64,000 bases of DNA from Tepidamorphus sp. GTDB lineage: Bacteria > Pseudomonadota > Alphaproteobacteria > Rhizobiales > Tepidamorphaceae. Shown here in pieces: positions 17,532 through 26,325 of this stretch. Made by a program: the position numbers and the translations under genes. The stretch is from NCBI GenBank assembly GCA_028280885.1, contig JANQKY010000045.1, positions 162,298-226,297 of the forward strand, written 5' to 3'. The notes beneath the pieces were generated by a model. That model did not search any database, was not told the origin of the DNA, and was given only the letters and a program-made list of their open reading frames with translations. The stretch's first letter is position 1; each line of letters begins with the position of its first letter.

Positions 17532-18752
17532 ATGACGAAAACGGAAAACGACGCGCATGTTCTGATCGCCGGCATGGGACCGGCGGGCGTGGTGGCGGGG
17601 CTGATCCTGTGCCGCGCCGGCATCCGCGTGTCGCTGTTCGAGGCGCTGGCCGACCTGCCGATGGACCTGCGCGCCTCGACCTTCCATCCCCCGACGCTCG
17701 ACTACCTGGCCGAACTCGGGCTGACCGACGATCTGGTCGCGCAGGGCCTGATCGCGCCGTCCTACCAGTGGCGTGACCGGCAGAGCGGCGAGGCGGCGAC
17801 CTTCGACATGGCCTGCCTTGAGGACGTCACCGCCTTCCCGTTCCGCCTGCAATGCGAGCAGTTCAAGCTGACGCGGATCGCGGTCGACCGACTGCGCGCC
17901 GAGCCGCTCGCCGAGCTTCATTTCGGTGAAGCCGCCTGCGCGGTGACGCAGGACGAGACGGGCGTGAGCCTGACGCTGGAAGCGATCGATGGCAGCCGGC
18001 GTACGGTGCGTGGTGATTTTCTGATCGGCGCGGACGGCGCCTCGAGCGCGGTGCGCCGGGCGCTCGATATCCCCTTCGACGGTTTCACCTATCCCGAACA
18101 ATGGGTGGTGGTGTCCACGTCGGTCGACTTCGCCGATCTGCTGCCGGGCCTGTCGCCGGTCAGCTACACCGCCGATCCGGAGGAATGGTACGTGCTGCTG
18201 CGCACGCCGGACCTGTGGCGCGTGCTGATCCCGGTGCCCGAGAGTGCCGATCCGGATGTCGTCTTGTCCGACGCCTTTCTTCAGGACAAGCTCCAGGGCA
18301 TCGCTGCGCGCGGCGCGCCGTACGACATCGTCCACCGCACCATCTACCGCGTCCACCAGCGCATCGCCGGGACCTATCACGTCGGCCGTGTCGCGCTTGC
18401 CGGAGACGCAGCCCACATCAACAATCCGCTCGGCGGGATGGGCATGAACGGCGGCATCCACGACGCGGTCAATCTCGCGCAAAAGCTTGTGCGCGTCTTC
18501 CGCGACGGGGCGGATCGCGACGCCATGCTCGATCATTATTCCAGCCAGCGCCGGGCGGTCGCCGAGCGCTACGTGCTTGCCCATACCGATCAGAACAAGC
18601 GGGTGATCGAAGAGCGAGATCCGGAGAAACGGGCGGCGCATCTGGCAAAGCTGCGCGCGGTCGCCGCCTCGCCGGAGGCGCTGCTGGCGCATGTGAGGAA
18701 GGGCGCGATGCTCGACGCGGTGGCCGAGTCGATGGCGGTCGAGCCGGCCTGA
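17532..18752 (+). CDS. FAD-dependent monooxygenase (aromatic hydroxylase / PHBH fold)
   Basis: 406 residues. The Rossmann FAD motif is LIAGMGPAGVVAGLI at the N-terminus, the DG motif is DFLIGADGASSAVRR and the GD motif is VALAGDAAHINNPLGGMGMN. These three together define class A flavin hydroxylases, which use NAD(P)H and oxygen to hydroxylate phenolic or heteroaromatic acids. Length is right for single-component enzymes. I start at ATG 17532 (GGGGGA upstream); an in-frame ATG at 17421 would add a non-homologous leader. It diverges from the TAXI TRAP genes with 146 bases between. The substrate cannot be deduced. Confidence 0.85.
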   Translation: MTKTENDAHVLIAGMGPAGVVAGLILCRAGIRVSLFEALADLPMDLRASTFHPPTLDYLAELGLTDDLVAQGLIAPSYQWRDRQSGEAATFDMACLEDVTAFPFRLQCEQFKLTRIAVDRLRAEPLAELHFGEAACAVTQDETGVSLTLEAIDGSRRTVRGDFLIGADGASSAVRRALDIPFDGFTYPEQWVVVSTSVDFADLLPGLSPVSYTADPEEWYVLLRTPDLWRVLIPVPESADPDVVLSDAFLQDKLQGIAARGAPYDIVHRTIYRVHQRIAGTYHVGRVALAGDAAHINNPLGGMGMNGGIHDAVNLAQKLVRVFRDGADRDAMLDHYSSQRRAVAERYVLAHTDQNKRVIEERDPEKRAAHLAKLRAVAASPEALLAHVRKGAMLDAVAESMAVEPA

Positions 18753-18831
18753 CGGCGGCCCCGCCGGGCGCCGTGAGGGAGCGCTACAGACGACGGTGTG
18801 TGCGGCTTTGTCCGGCACCGTCCCGCCCCCC

Positions 18832-19596
18832 TCAGTGCTCGGCAAACAGCGGGCCGTGCCCGTCGAACCGGTCGGTAATGCCGGCCTGGCGCAGCGCCTG
18901 CCAGTAGGTCGCCGCGTTGATGGCGATCACCGGCTTGCCGAGTTCAGCCTCCATCTCGCGGGCCAGCGCCACCATCGACAGATTGGTGCCGACCTGCACC
19001 CAGGCCTCGATCCGGTCGTCGTCAAGCGCGCGCAGATGTGCCCGCAGCGTCTCCGGCTGGACATGGGCGATCGCGACGGGGCTCGGGCAGCGCAGGCCCT
19101 TGAAGGCGAGCACCTCGAAACCGCAATCCTGAAAGAACCGGGTCACTTCACGGTCGGACACCGGCTGGTAGGGCGAGATCACGCCGATCCGGCGCGCCCC
19201 GCTGAGCTTCAGCGCCGCCTCGCAGGCGAATGACCCGGCCGTGACCGGCACGCCGGCGAACTCGGCCAACTCGGCCAGCCGCGTCTCGCAGGCTGCCCGC
19301 CCGTCCCAGAACATCAGCGCCGACACCCCCATGATCAGATAGTCCGGCTCGCAGGTCATGCACCGCTCGACCGCGTTGCGAAGCTCCGCCTCGAGCGCCC
19401 GGATCAGCGCGACGAAATCATCGTCGCCGCCGATATCCATGTTGGAGACATGGATGCGGCCATAGTGATTGGTCACGCCGGGCAGGCGCAGGTCATCCAT
19501 GTCCGGTTGGACGATCGTGTTGGTGGAGGGCGCGACGACGGCGAATTTGCAGCGCCAGCCAAGCGCATCCCTTGTCGTTTGCCGGTCTTCAGCCAT
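18832..19596 (-). CDS. Asp/Glu racemase-superfamily enzyme (maleate isomerase / arylmalonate decarboxylase type)
   Basis: 254 residues, starting at ATG 19596 with AAGGAGGGGG just upstream. An early VAPSTNTIVQPDM motif and later GVISPYQPVSDREVTRFF and IEAWVQVGTNLSM fit the maleate cis-trans isomerase/arylmalonate decarboxylase group. These act on dicarboxylates near the end of aromatic or nicotinate degradation. Where maleate isomerases carry nucleophilic cysteines, I read GVSAL and VGTNL. Neither has Cys, so the chemistry may differ from classic isomerisation. It is convergent with the FAD monooxygenase and divergent from an SDR, together forming a small catabolic group. Confidence 0.7.
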   Translation of the reverse strand: MAEDRQTTRDALGWRCKFAVVAPSTNTIVQPDMDDLRLPGVTNHYGRIHVSNMDIGGDDDFVALIRALEAELRNAVERCMTCEPDYLIMGVSALMFWDGRAACETRLAELAEFAGVPVTAGSFACEAALKLSGARRIGVISPYQPVSDREVTRFFQDCGFEVLAFKGLRCPSPVAIAHVQPETLRAHLRALDDDRIEAWVQVGTNLSMVALAREMEAELGKPVIAINAATYWQALRQAGITDRFDGHGPLFAEH

Positions 19597-19747
19597 TGTT
19601 CCCCCTCCTTGGCGGCCTCGGGGGCAGCCCGCGCCGGTGGCTCTCGCTGCGGCAACTCGTTGCCGGGCTGGGCCTGGCGCGGAGCGCATCGTCGGTGATG
19701 TCGCCTATCTGGTCCCCGATGCCGTGCATTGAACGCGCACGATCTTA

Positions 19748-19761
19748 TTTGGTATACGAAA
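19748..19761. promoter_or_regulatory. near-palindrome with GTATAC core in an AT-rich divergent promoter
   Basis: TTTGGTATACGAAA lies in the ~300-base gap (19597-19892) between the racemase-family gene (-) and the SDR (+). TTT-GTATAC-AAA symmetry resembles operators of GntR-type regulators. The segment 19735-19860 is AT-rich compared with flanks, as expected of a shared promoter. No cognate regulator gene is adjacent. Confidence 0.35.
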
Positions 19762-19892
19762 TATAGAGATATGCGCTGACATTTCCAGAGAAAATGCGGT
19801 AAGCCTGCATATAGGATAAAAATGGGATACAAAATCGGGATGCGGCCGGAACGCTTCGCGGCCGCCCGCCGATCCGTGGCGAGGAGCATGAC

Positions 19893-20615
19893 GTGACGCG
19901 CAGGCTGGCAATTCTCGGCGGCTGTGGTGGCATCGGCCGGGCGCTGGTGGCCGCGGCGGCGAAGCAGGGGTATCAGCCGGTCGTGCTCGACCTTGCCGCC
20001 TCGATCGCCGCCCATCCCCTCGACGGCATCGACTGCCGCCCCGTCGACGCGACGGACCCGGCAAGCCTTGCCGCGGCAGCCGATGGCCTCGGCGACCTCG
20101 CCGGTTTCGTCAATCTCTGCGGCTTCGCCGGGTCGCTTAAGCCGTTGCCGGATACAGACGAGACAGCCTTGCGGGAGGTGATCGACGGCAACCTCTTCGC
20201 CGCCATTCATGCCGCCCGCGCCTTCGCCGGACGGCTGGCGCCGGGCGCCGCCATCGTCAATACCGGCTCCGGTCTCGGCCATTACGCAAGGCCCGGCTTC
20301 GGGCCCTATGCGATCTCAAAGGCCGGCATCGCCGCGCTGACCCGGCAACTGGCGCTGGAGCTCGCCCCGCGCAACCGGGTCAACTGCGTGTCGCCGTCGG
20401 CGGTCGATACCGCCTTCCTGCAGGGCGGCACAGGCCGTTCGGAGGCGGGTGTTGCCCAGGGGCTCGACTTCGACGCCTATGCCAAGGCCATTCCGCTTGG
20501 CCGGATCGCCGTGCCCGCGGATGTGGTCGGGCCGGTCCTGTTCCTGTTGTCGGATGCGGCGGGCTACATGACCGGCCAGGTGCTGCACGTCAATGGCGGC
20601 GGCTACATGCCGTAG
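19893..20615 (+). CDS. short-chain dehydrogenase/reductase (SDR)
   Basis: 240 residues. It has a Rossmann nucleotide-binding start (LAILGGCGGIGRALVAAA), catalytic Tyr/Lys in YAISKAG preceded by a Ser (NTGSGLG), and the C-terminal GYMTGQVLHVNGGGYMP typical of classical SDRs. The glycine motif GGCGGIG deviates slightly from the usual TGxxxGIG. The start is GTG 19893 with GAGGAG six bases before; a nearby ATG at 19888 runs into a stop immediately. It reduces or oxidises an alcohol/ketone with NAD(P). The substrate is unknown, but location suggests the same pathway as the FAD monooxygenase and racemase-family enzyme. Confidence 0.8.
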   Translation: MTRRLAILGGCGGIGRALVAAAAKQGYQPVVLDLAASIAAHPLDGIDCRPVDATDPASLAAAADGLGDLAGFVNLCGFAGSLKPLPDTDETALREVIDGNLFAAIHAARAFAGRLAPGAAIVNTGSGLGHYARPGFGPYAISKAGIAALTRQLALELAPRNRVNCVSPSAVDTAFLQGGTGRSEAGVAQGLDFDAYAKAIPLGRIAVPADVVGPVLFLLSDAAGYMTGQVLHVNGGGYMP

Positions 20616-20673
20616 CCCCAAGATCACCGGAGCACGAGCACCGCAGCCAGGGGCTCCGCACCGGTCCGGGGGG

Positions 20674-21261
20674 CTAGTCGTCCGCGCCGTCCGGTTTGGG
20701 AATGGACTTCAGCGGCGCGCGGCCCTGTTCGTTGTTTGCGATCAGCAGCTTCGTCATCAGGTCCATCAGCCGGTCGTGATCGGCGTCGTCGAGCGAGCGC
20801 ATGAATTGCTCCTGTGCCCGGATCATCGCCGGCTGCAAGGCTTCGACGAAAGCCTTGCCCTCGTCGGTGATCTTCGCCAGCTTCGCCCGCCGGTCCGCCG
20901 TGCTCTTGGGCCGGGTCAGCAGGCCGCGCCGTTCCAGGCGCCGGACGACGTCGGCGGCCGTATTCCGGTCGACCCCGATCTGGCTGGCGATGCTGACCTG
21001 GTCAAGCGTGTCGCCGTCATACAGCACCGTCAGGACACCGAACTGCACCGGCGTCATGTTGAAGTCGCTGCATTCGTTGAGGAAGATCGCCACGTGAATC
21101 TGATGGAGGCGCCGGATCAGGAAGCCGGGCCGGTTCCACAGATCGGTAAAGTCCCGCGACGGTTTTCCGCTGCCGCTCTCCGCGTTCGCCCTGGCCAATT
21201 GCTGCTGCCTCGTCCCGACTGCCCGTGAGGACCTCTGTCCGTCCGGGATCCTTGTCCGCAT
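20674..21261 (-). CDS. MarR family transcriptional regulator
   Basis: 195 residues; the MarR winged helix is clear: FNMTPVQFGVLTVLYD, then DQVSIASQIGVDRNTAADVVRRLERRGLLTR and the wing STADRRAKLAKITDEG. MarR proteins are dimeric repressors released by small aromatic or acyl-CoA ligands. The first ~40 residues are not part of the fold and the ATG at 21261 has a poor ribosome site, so translation may begin further in. It diverges from hyuA across a 263-base gap that holds the palindrome GTAGTATACTAC. It is therefore the likely local repressor of the F420-linked operon and, by the shared box, of the TRAP operon at 34.8-37.9 kb. Confidence 0.85.
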   Translation of the reverse strand: MRTRIPDGQRSSRAVGTRQQQLARANAESGSGKPSRDFTDLWNRPGFLIRRLHQIHVAIFLNECSDFNMTPVQFGVLTVLYDGDTLDQVSIASQIGVDRNTAADVVRRLERRGLLTRPKSTADRRAKLAKITDEGKAFVEALQPAMIRAQEQFMRSLDDADHDRLMDLMTKLLIANNEQGRAPLKSIPKPDGADD

Positions 21262-21393
21262 GGGATCTTTATCCGATTGCCTGCCACCTGATCAATGTGC
21301 GGGCGCAGGTCGGGCCGCTACGGCGGGATAGATGCGCCGGCCCCGAAATCCACCAGCGATTTCGAGGGTCCGCGCATTGACGGATCAAAATTA

Positions 21394-21411
21394 GTAGTAT
21401 ACTACCTATTT
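21394..21411. promoter_or_regulatory. MarR-type operator candidate, copy 1
   Basis: A perfect 12-bp palindrome, GTAGTATACTAC (21394-21405), is followed by CTATTT. It lies in the gap between the MarR gene (-) and hyuA (+), embedded in an AT-rich patch. The 18-base string differs at one position from the one at 37969-37986 ahead of dctP. A chance repeat of this length in a GC-rich genome is unlikely, so a common regulator is inferred. Confidence 0.7.
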
Positions 21412-21524
21412 ACGAAGTCACCGGCGTTTCGTGACCCGCGAAAGGCCGGTGCGGCAGAAGGGCGGGGTCTGGGACACACCGAACGCTACCAGCGTCGAGG
21501 TCCCGATTTCGTTGGAGGAAACAG

Positions 21525-23603
21525 ATGACCTGGACGATCGGCGTGGATGTCGGCGGCACCTTTACGGACTTCTACGCCAAGAACAACGAAACCGGGGCCT
21601 ATCACGTCGGCAAGACGTCCTCGACCCCGGCAAATCCCGCCAACGCCATCCTGAACGGCCTCGTCGCGCTGTGCGAGACGCACGGCATCGCGCTCGACCG
21701 GATCGACCGGCTGTCGCACGGCACGACGGTGGGCACCAACGCGCTGATCCAGCGGCGCGGCAGCCGTGTCGCCCTGATCACCACGCGCGGGTTCCGCGAC
21801 CTCCTGGAGATCGGCCGCCAGACCCGGCCGCACATGTACGATCTGCAGAAGGATCATCCAGCCCCGCTGGTCGACCGGGAGGACCGGGTCGAGCTGAACG
21901 AGCGTATCGGCGCCGACGGAAGGCCGGTCACGGCCCCGCTTGATGCCGATATCGAGGCCGCGATCGACGCCGTTGTCGCCTCCGGCGCGTCGGCCTGCGC
22001 GATCGGCTTCCTGTTTTCCTTCGTCAATCCGCAGCACGAACAGGCCGTCGCCGAGGCGTTGCGCCGGCGGGCGCCCGACATCGCGGTGTCGATATCCTCC
22101 GAAGTCCAGCCGGAATTCCGCGAATACGAGCGGCTGTCCACCACCGTGCTGAACGCCTATCTGCAGCCGGTGATGGGCGACTATCTGCGCACGCTCGAGG
22201 ACGGTGTCGCAGAGCGCGCGCCGAACGCCACCCTGGGGATCAACCAGTCCAGCGGCGGGCTGATGTCGCCGAAAAAGGCGCGCGAATTCCCCGTCCGCAC
22301 GGCCCTGTCGGGACCGGCCGCCGGCGCCGTCGGCGCGGCCCATGTCGCCCGCCAGACGGGCCGGCGCAACATCATCACCCTGGACATGGGCGGCACCAGC
22401 GCCGACGTCGCCCTGATCCGGGACTACGAGATCGACCTGGCCTTCGACCGCGACGTCGCCGGCTTCCCGATCCGGATGCCCTGCGTCGATGTCGAGACGG
22501 TCGGCGCCGGCGGCGGGTCGATCGCCTGGTTCGACCGGGACGGATTGCTCAAGGTCGGGCCGATCAGCGCCGGCGCTGCGCCGGGGCCTGCCTGCTACGG
22601 CCGCGAGGGCGACAAGCCGACGGTGACCGACGCCAATCTGCTGCTTGGCCGGCTGTCGCCGCGCGGCCTGCTCGACGGCGACATGCGCCTCGATCGCGAT
22701 CTGTCACGCGCCGCCTATAAGCCGCTCGCCGACCGGCTCGGGTTCCCGGTCGAGCGGACCGCGCATGGCGTTCTCGGCATCGTCGTTGCCAACATGGTCC
22801 GCACGATCCGGACGATCTCGGTCGAGCGGGGCCACGATCCGCGCGACTTCGTGCTGATGCCGTTCGGCGGTGCCGGGCCGCTGCATGCCCGCGATGTCGC
22901 GATCAGCCTGGGCATGCGGGAAATGGTGGTGCCGGCCGCGCCGGGCATCGTCTGCGCCCAGGGCCTGCTGGTCTCCGACCTGAAGGAGGAGTTCGTCACC
23001 GGCCGCCGCTTCAGGCTGGGCGACGCCGGTATCGCGGCCCTGCGCGCCGCGCTCGACGACCTGCTGGCCAGGGCCGGCCAATGGTACGCGGACGAGGACC
23101 TTCCGGAGAAGGGCCGCAACCTCCTGCTGACCGTCGATGCCCGCTATGTCGGCCAGAACTTCGAACTCGCCGTGCCCGTCGCCGCCGGCGCCTCCCTGTC
23201 GCCCGAAGACATCCCCGATGCGCCGGCAATGGCGCGGCGGTTCCACGAGGCCCACGAGACGGCCTACGGCTATGCCAGCGACGACGATCCCGTCGAGATC
23301 GTCAATGTCCGCCTGTCGGCCAGTGCCCGCCTGTTCAATGCGGTCGACGGCCACGCGCCGCCGGCGAATGCCGGCGCGCCTCAGCCGCGCGGTGAGCGCG
23401 ACGTCTATTTCGAGGCGGATTTACCGCTTCGCACCGATATCTACGCCCGCGCCGATCTCCTGCCCGGCCAGGTCGTGCACGGTCCGGCGATCATCGAGCA
23501 GCTCGACACGACGACGCCCGTCTATCCCGGCGACCGCGCCGAGACGACGCGCGACGGGCATCTGATCGTCACAATCGCCGAAACCGCGGGAGGCGCGTCA
23601 TGA
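21525..23603 (+). CDS. hyuA: hydantoinase/5-oxoprolinase A subunit (HyuA)
   Basis: 692 residues, standard length for the ATP-dependent HyuA/5-oxoprolinase A subunit. The actin-like ATPase fold begins IGVDVGGTFTDFY (residues 5-17), followed by RLSHGTTVGTNALIQRRG, NIITLDMGGTSADVALI and the FGGAGPLHA region. With HyuB it hydrolyses a cyclic amide or carboxylates a ketone at the cost of ATP; acetone carboxylases and 5-oxoprolinases share this architecture. ATG 21525 has TTGGAGGAAAC upstream. It is the first gene of an eleven-gene run and its stop overlaps hyuB by 4 bases. Substrate class (hydantoin, oxoproline-like lactam, ketone) is open; the neighbouring F420 enzymes and acyl-CoA ligase argue for a dedicated catabolic pathway. 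Confidence 0.88.
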   Translation: MTWTIGVDVGGTFTDFYAKNNETGAYHVGKTSSTPANPANAILNGLVALCETHGIALDRIDRLSHGTTVGTNALIQRRGSRVALITTRGFRDLLEIGRQTRPHMYDLQKDHPAPLVDREDRVELNERIGADGRPVTAPLDADIEAAIDAVVASGASACAIGFLFSFVNPQHEQAVAEALRRRAPDIAVSISSEVQPEFREYERLSTTVLNAYLQPVMGDYLRTLEDGVAERAPNATLGINQSSGGLMSPKKAREFPVRTALSGPAAGAVGAAHVARQTGRRNIITLDMGGTSADVALIRDYEIDLAFDRDVAGFPIRMPCVDVETVGAGGGSIAWFDRDGLLKVGPISAGAAPGPACYGREGDKPTVTDANLLLGRLSPRGLLDGDMRLDRDLSRAAYKPLADRLGFPVERTAHGVLGIVVANMVRTIRTISVERGHDPRDFVLMPFGGAGPLHARDVAISLGMREMVVPAAPGIVCAQGLLVSDLKEEFVTGRRFRLGDAGIAALRAALDDLLARAGQWYADEDLPEKGRNLLLTVDARYVGQNFELAVPVAAGASLSPEDIPDAPAMARRFHEAHETAYGYASDDDPVEIVNVRLSASARLFNAVDGHAPPANAGAPQPRGERDVYFEADLPLRTDIYARADLLPGQVVHGPAIIEQLDTTTPVYPGDRAETTRDGHLIVTIAETAGGAS

Positions 23604-25285
23604 ACATTCGACAGGTGCCGGTGCTCGACCCCATCAAGCTCGAAATCATCGCAAACGGCCTACGCTCCATCGCCGACGAGTGTTTCGCGGCGCTGATGCG
23701 GTCGGCCTATTCGACCAACATCAAGGAGCGCAAGGACCACTCCATCGCCATCGTCGACCGCAACGGCCGGCTGGTGGTACAGGCGGCGCTGACGCTGCCG
23801 ATCCACATCGCCTCGATGGGCGGCCTGATGCGGTGCGTCCTGGAGAAGTTCGGCGACGACATCGAGGAGGGCGACATATTCGTCGCCAACGATCCGCATA
23901 CTGCTGGCGGCACCCACCTTCCCGACATCAACTACGCCATGCCGCTGTTCAGCGACGGCGAGCTGGTGGCCTTCGTCTGCAACATCGCCCATCACGCCGA
24001 TATCGGCGGCATGGTGCCCGGCTCCATGGCCGGCGGCATGTCGGAGATCTACCAGGAAGGCCTGCGCATTCCGGTCGTCAGGCTGTTCCGGCGCGGCGAA
24101 TTGCAGACCGACATCATGGACATCCTGCTGCTCAATGTGCGCGTGCCCGACGAGCGGCGCGGCGACCACAACGCGCAGATCGCCTCCTGCCGGCTCGGCG
24201 CCCGCCGCTTCAAGGAAGTCGTCGGCGTGCACGGGCTCGCCAATGTGCTGGCCGCCTTCGACGAGATCATCTCGCGCACCGCGGCCCGCATGCGCGCGGC
24301 GATCGCCGACATTCCCGATGGCACCTACCGGTTCGAGGACTTCATGGACGGCGACGGCATCGCCACCTTCGACATTCCCATCCGCCTGGCGCTGACGGTC
24401 TCCGGCGACCGGATCCACCTCGATTTCGGCGGCACCAGCCCGCAGGTCACCGGCAACATCAACACCACGCTGAACGCCGTGCAGGCCAGTGTCGGCTATG
24501 CGCTGATCGCGGCGCTTGATTCCGAGCTGCCGAGCAATCAGGGCATTCTCGATGTCATCGAGATCAGCATCGAGCCGGGCACCCTTCTCAATTCGGTGTT
24601 CCCCGCGCCGGTCGCCGCCCGCGCCCATGCCTGCCAGCGCGCCATCGACGTCGTTCTCGGCGCCCTGGCCGAAGCGCTGCCGGACAAGGTCATCGCCGCG
24701 GCCAACGGGGCCAACACGACGGCGGTGTTCTCGGGCAACGATCCGCGCACCGGCAAGCCCTATCTCTATCTCGAGACGCTCGGCGGCGGCATGGGCGCGC
24801 GCGCCACCAGGGACGGCAAGGACGGGGTTCAGGTCGGCATCACCAACACGTCCAACCTGCCGGTGGAATCGATCGAGCAGGAATATCCGCTGCGCGTCGA
24901 GGAATACAGCCTGGTCGCCGATTCCGGCGGGGCGGGCCGCTATCGCGGCGGCATGGGACTGCGCCGGGTCGTGACACCGGTCGGCCACGCCTGCGTCTTC
25001 AACGGTGCCGGCGAGCGGTTCCGCTATCGGCCCTGGGGCCTGTTCGGCGGCCGGCCGGGCGGATCGGGCCGGTTCCTCATAAAGGACCCCGACGGCGAGC
25101 GCCGGCTCGACGACAAGCCCAACGAGGTCACGGTCGGCGAGGGTACCCGCATCACCGTCGAGACCCCCGGCGCCGGCGGCTACGGCGATCCGCACGAGCG
25201 GGACCGGACGGCGGTGGCGCGGGACCGCGACAGCGGCAAGTTTTCCAGCGCCTACCTGACCGAGCACTACGGCCAGGCAGACTGA
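23600..25285 (+). CDS. hyuB: hydantoinase/5-oxoprolinase B subunit (HyuB)
   Basis: 561 residues, typical of HyuB. Landmarks are LDPIKLEIIANGLRSIADE near the start, then FVANDPHTAGGTHLPDIN, GRRF/GGGMGARATRDGKDGV, and the C-terminal VETPGAGGYGDPHERD, which is highly conserved in the family. It forms the metal-dependent ring-opening or carboxylating half of the HyuAB complex in the cytoplasm. It is translationally coupled to hyuA through an ATGA overlap, and the next gene starts 13 bases after its stop. Confidence 0.88.
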   Translation: MNIRQVPVLDPIKLEIIANGLRSIADECFAALMRSAYSTNIKERKDHSIAIVDRNGRLVVQAALTLPIHIASMGGLMRCVLEKFGDDIEEGDIFVANDPHTAGGTHLPDINYAMPLFSDGELVAFVCNIAHHADIGGMVPGSMAGGMSEIYQEGLRIPVVRLFRRGELQTDIMDILLLNVRVPDERRGDHNAQIASCRLGARRFKEVVGVHGLANVLAAFDEIISRTAARMRAAIADIPDGTYRFEDFMDGDGIATFDIPIRLALTVSGDRIHLDFGGTSPQVTGNINTTLNAVQASVGYALIAALDSELPSNQGILDVIEISIEPGTLLNSVFPAPVAARAHACQRAIDVVLGALAEALPDKVIAAANGANTTAVFSGNDPRTGKPYLYLETLGGGMGARATRDGKDGVQVGITNTSNLPVESIEQEYPLRVEEYSLVADSGGAGRYRGGMGLRRVVTPVGHACVFNGAGERFRYRPWGLFGGRPGGSGRFLIKDPDGERRLDDKPNEVTVGEGTRITVETPGAGGYGDPHERDRTAVARDRDSGKFSSAYLTEHYGQAD

Positions 25286-25298
25286 CAGGAGCGACGAG

Positions 25299-26318
25299 AT
25301 GCGTGTCTATTCCATGGTCAGGCCCAAGAAGCTGTCGCAGATCCCCGACGCCATGGCCCGCGCCGAGCGCCTGGGCTATGACGGTGCCACGCTGCTTGAG
25401 TTGACGGTTCCGCCCACCCTGTCGGCGGCGGCCGGCGCGATGCTGACCGACAGGATCAACATGATGTCGGGCGTCTTCGTGGCCTTTCCGCGAAGCCCGA
25501 TGGCGACCGCCTATGACGCCTGGGCGCTGAACGAGCTTTCGGGCGGCCGCTTTCAGCTCGGCATCGGCTCGCAGATCAAGGCCCATCTCACTCGCCGCTT
25601 CGGCATGGACTTCCAGCCGCCCGTGCGGCGCATGAAGGACTATATCAACGCGCTGCGGGCGATCTGGACGTGCTGGCAGGACGGCACGCGGCTCGACTAT
25701 GACGGCGAGTACTACAAGCACAACCTGATGATCCCCTACTACAATCCGGGTCCGCTTGAGACCGGGATGCCGGAGATCCATCTGGCCGCCATCAACAAGC
25801 TGATGTGCCGGCTGTGCGGCGACCTCGCCGACGGCCACCTGCCGGGCGATCCGATCACCTGGAAATGGCACGAGGAGGTCATGCTCCCGAACCTGGAGAT
25901 CGGCCTGAAGCGCTCCGGCCGAAGCTGGGACGACATCGAGCTGGGCGGCTACGGCTTCATCGGCTGCGCGCCGACATCCGCCGGGATCGACACGGTGGTC
26001 AAGGGCCTGAAGGAGCGCGTCGCGCTCTACGCCTCGACCCCGGAATACAAGGACATGCTGGCGATGCATGGCTGGTCGGTCAGCCAGGAGGATTTCGCCG
26101 CGATGACGCGGGAGAACAAGTGGGAAGAGATGGGCAACCTGGTCTCCGACGAGATGCTGGAAGCCTATGCGGTGATCGCCGGCCCCGACGACCTGCCGGC
26201 CGCGCTTGCCAGGCGCTATGGCGGGAAGGTCGATCGCATCCAGATCGACGAGACCTGGTTCGAAGGCCTGAGCGACGATGGTGTCGCGCGCCTGGTCGCG
26301 CAGATCAAGACGATATAG
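25299..26318 (+). CDS. LLM class F420-dependent oxidoreductase
   Basis: 339 residues of the luciferase-like monooxygenase TIM-barrel fold. Signatures include GYDGATLLELT, then ALNELSGGRFQLGIGSQIKAHLTRRFG (the loop that contacts the cofactor) and PEIHLAAINKLM. It resembles mycobacterial-type F420-dependent family members (TIGR03617-like) from memory. Enzymes here move hydride to or from F420H2, or bind flavin in some cases. Because F420 biosynthesis and recycling genes lie in the same operon, I assign F420 over FMN by context. Ribosome site GGAGCG precedes ATG 25299. The substrate is unknown. Confidence 0.82.
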   Translation: MRVYSMVRPKKLSQIPDAMARAERLGYDGATLLELTVPPTLSAAAGAMLTDRINMMSGVFVAFPRSPMATAYDAWALNELSGGRFQLGIGSQIKAHLTRRFGMDFQPPVRRMKDYINALRAIWTCWQDGTRLDYDGEYYKHNLMIPYYNPGPLETGMPEIHLAAINKLMCRLCGDLADGHLPGDPITWKWHEEVMLPNLEIGLKRSGRSWDDIELGGYGFIGCAPTSAGIDTVVKGLKERVALYASTPEYKDMLAMHGWSVSQEDFAAMTRENKWEEMGNLVSDEMLEAYAVIAGPDDLPAALARRYGGKVDRIQIDETWFEGLSDDGVARLVAQIKTI

Positions 26319-26325
26319 GCGATCG

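Noticed and set aside
23660..25267. 535-codon minus-strand ORF
   Set aside because: Antisense of hyuB, which has full family motifs.
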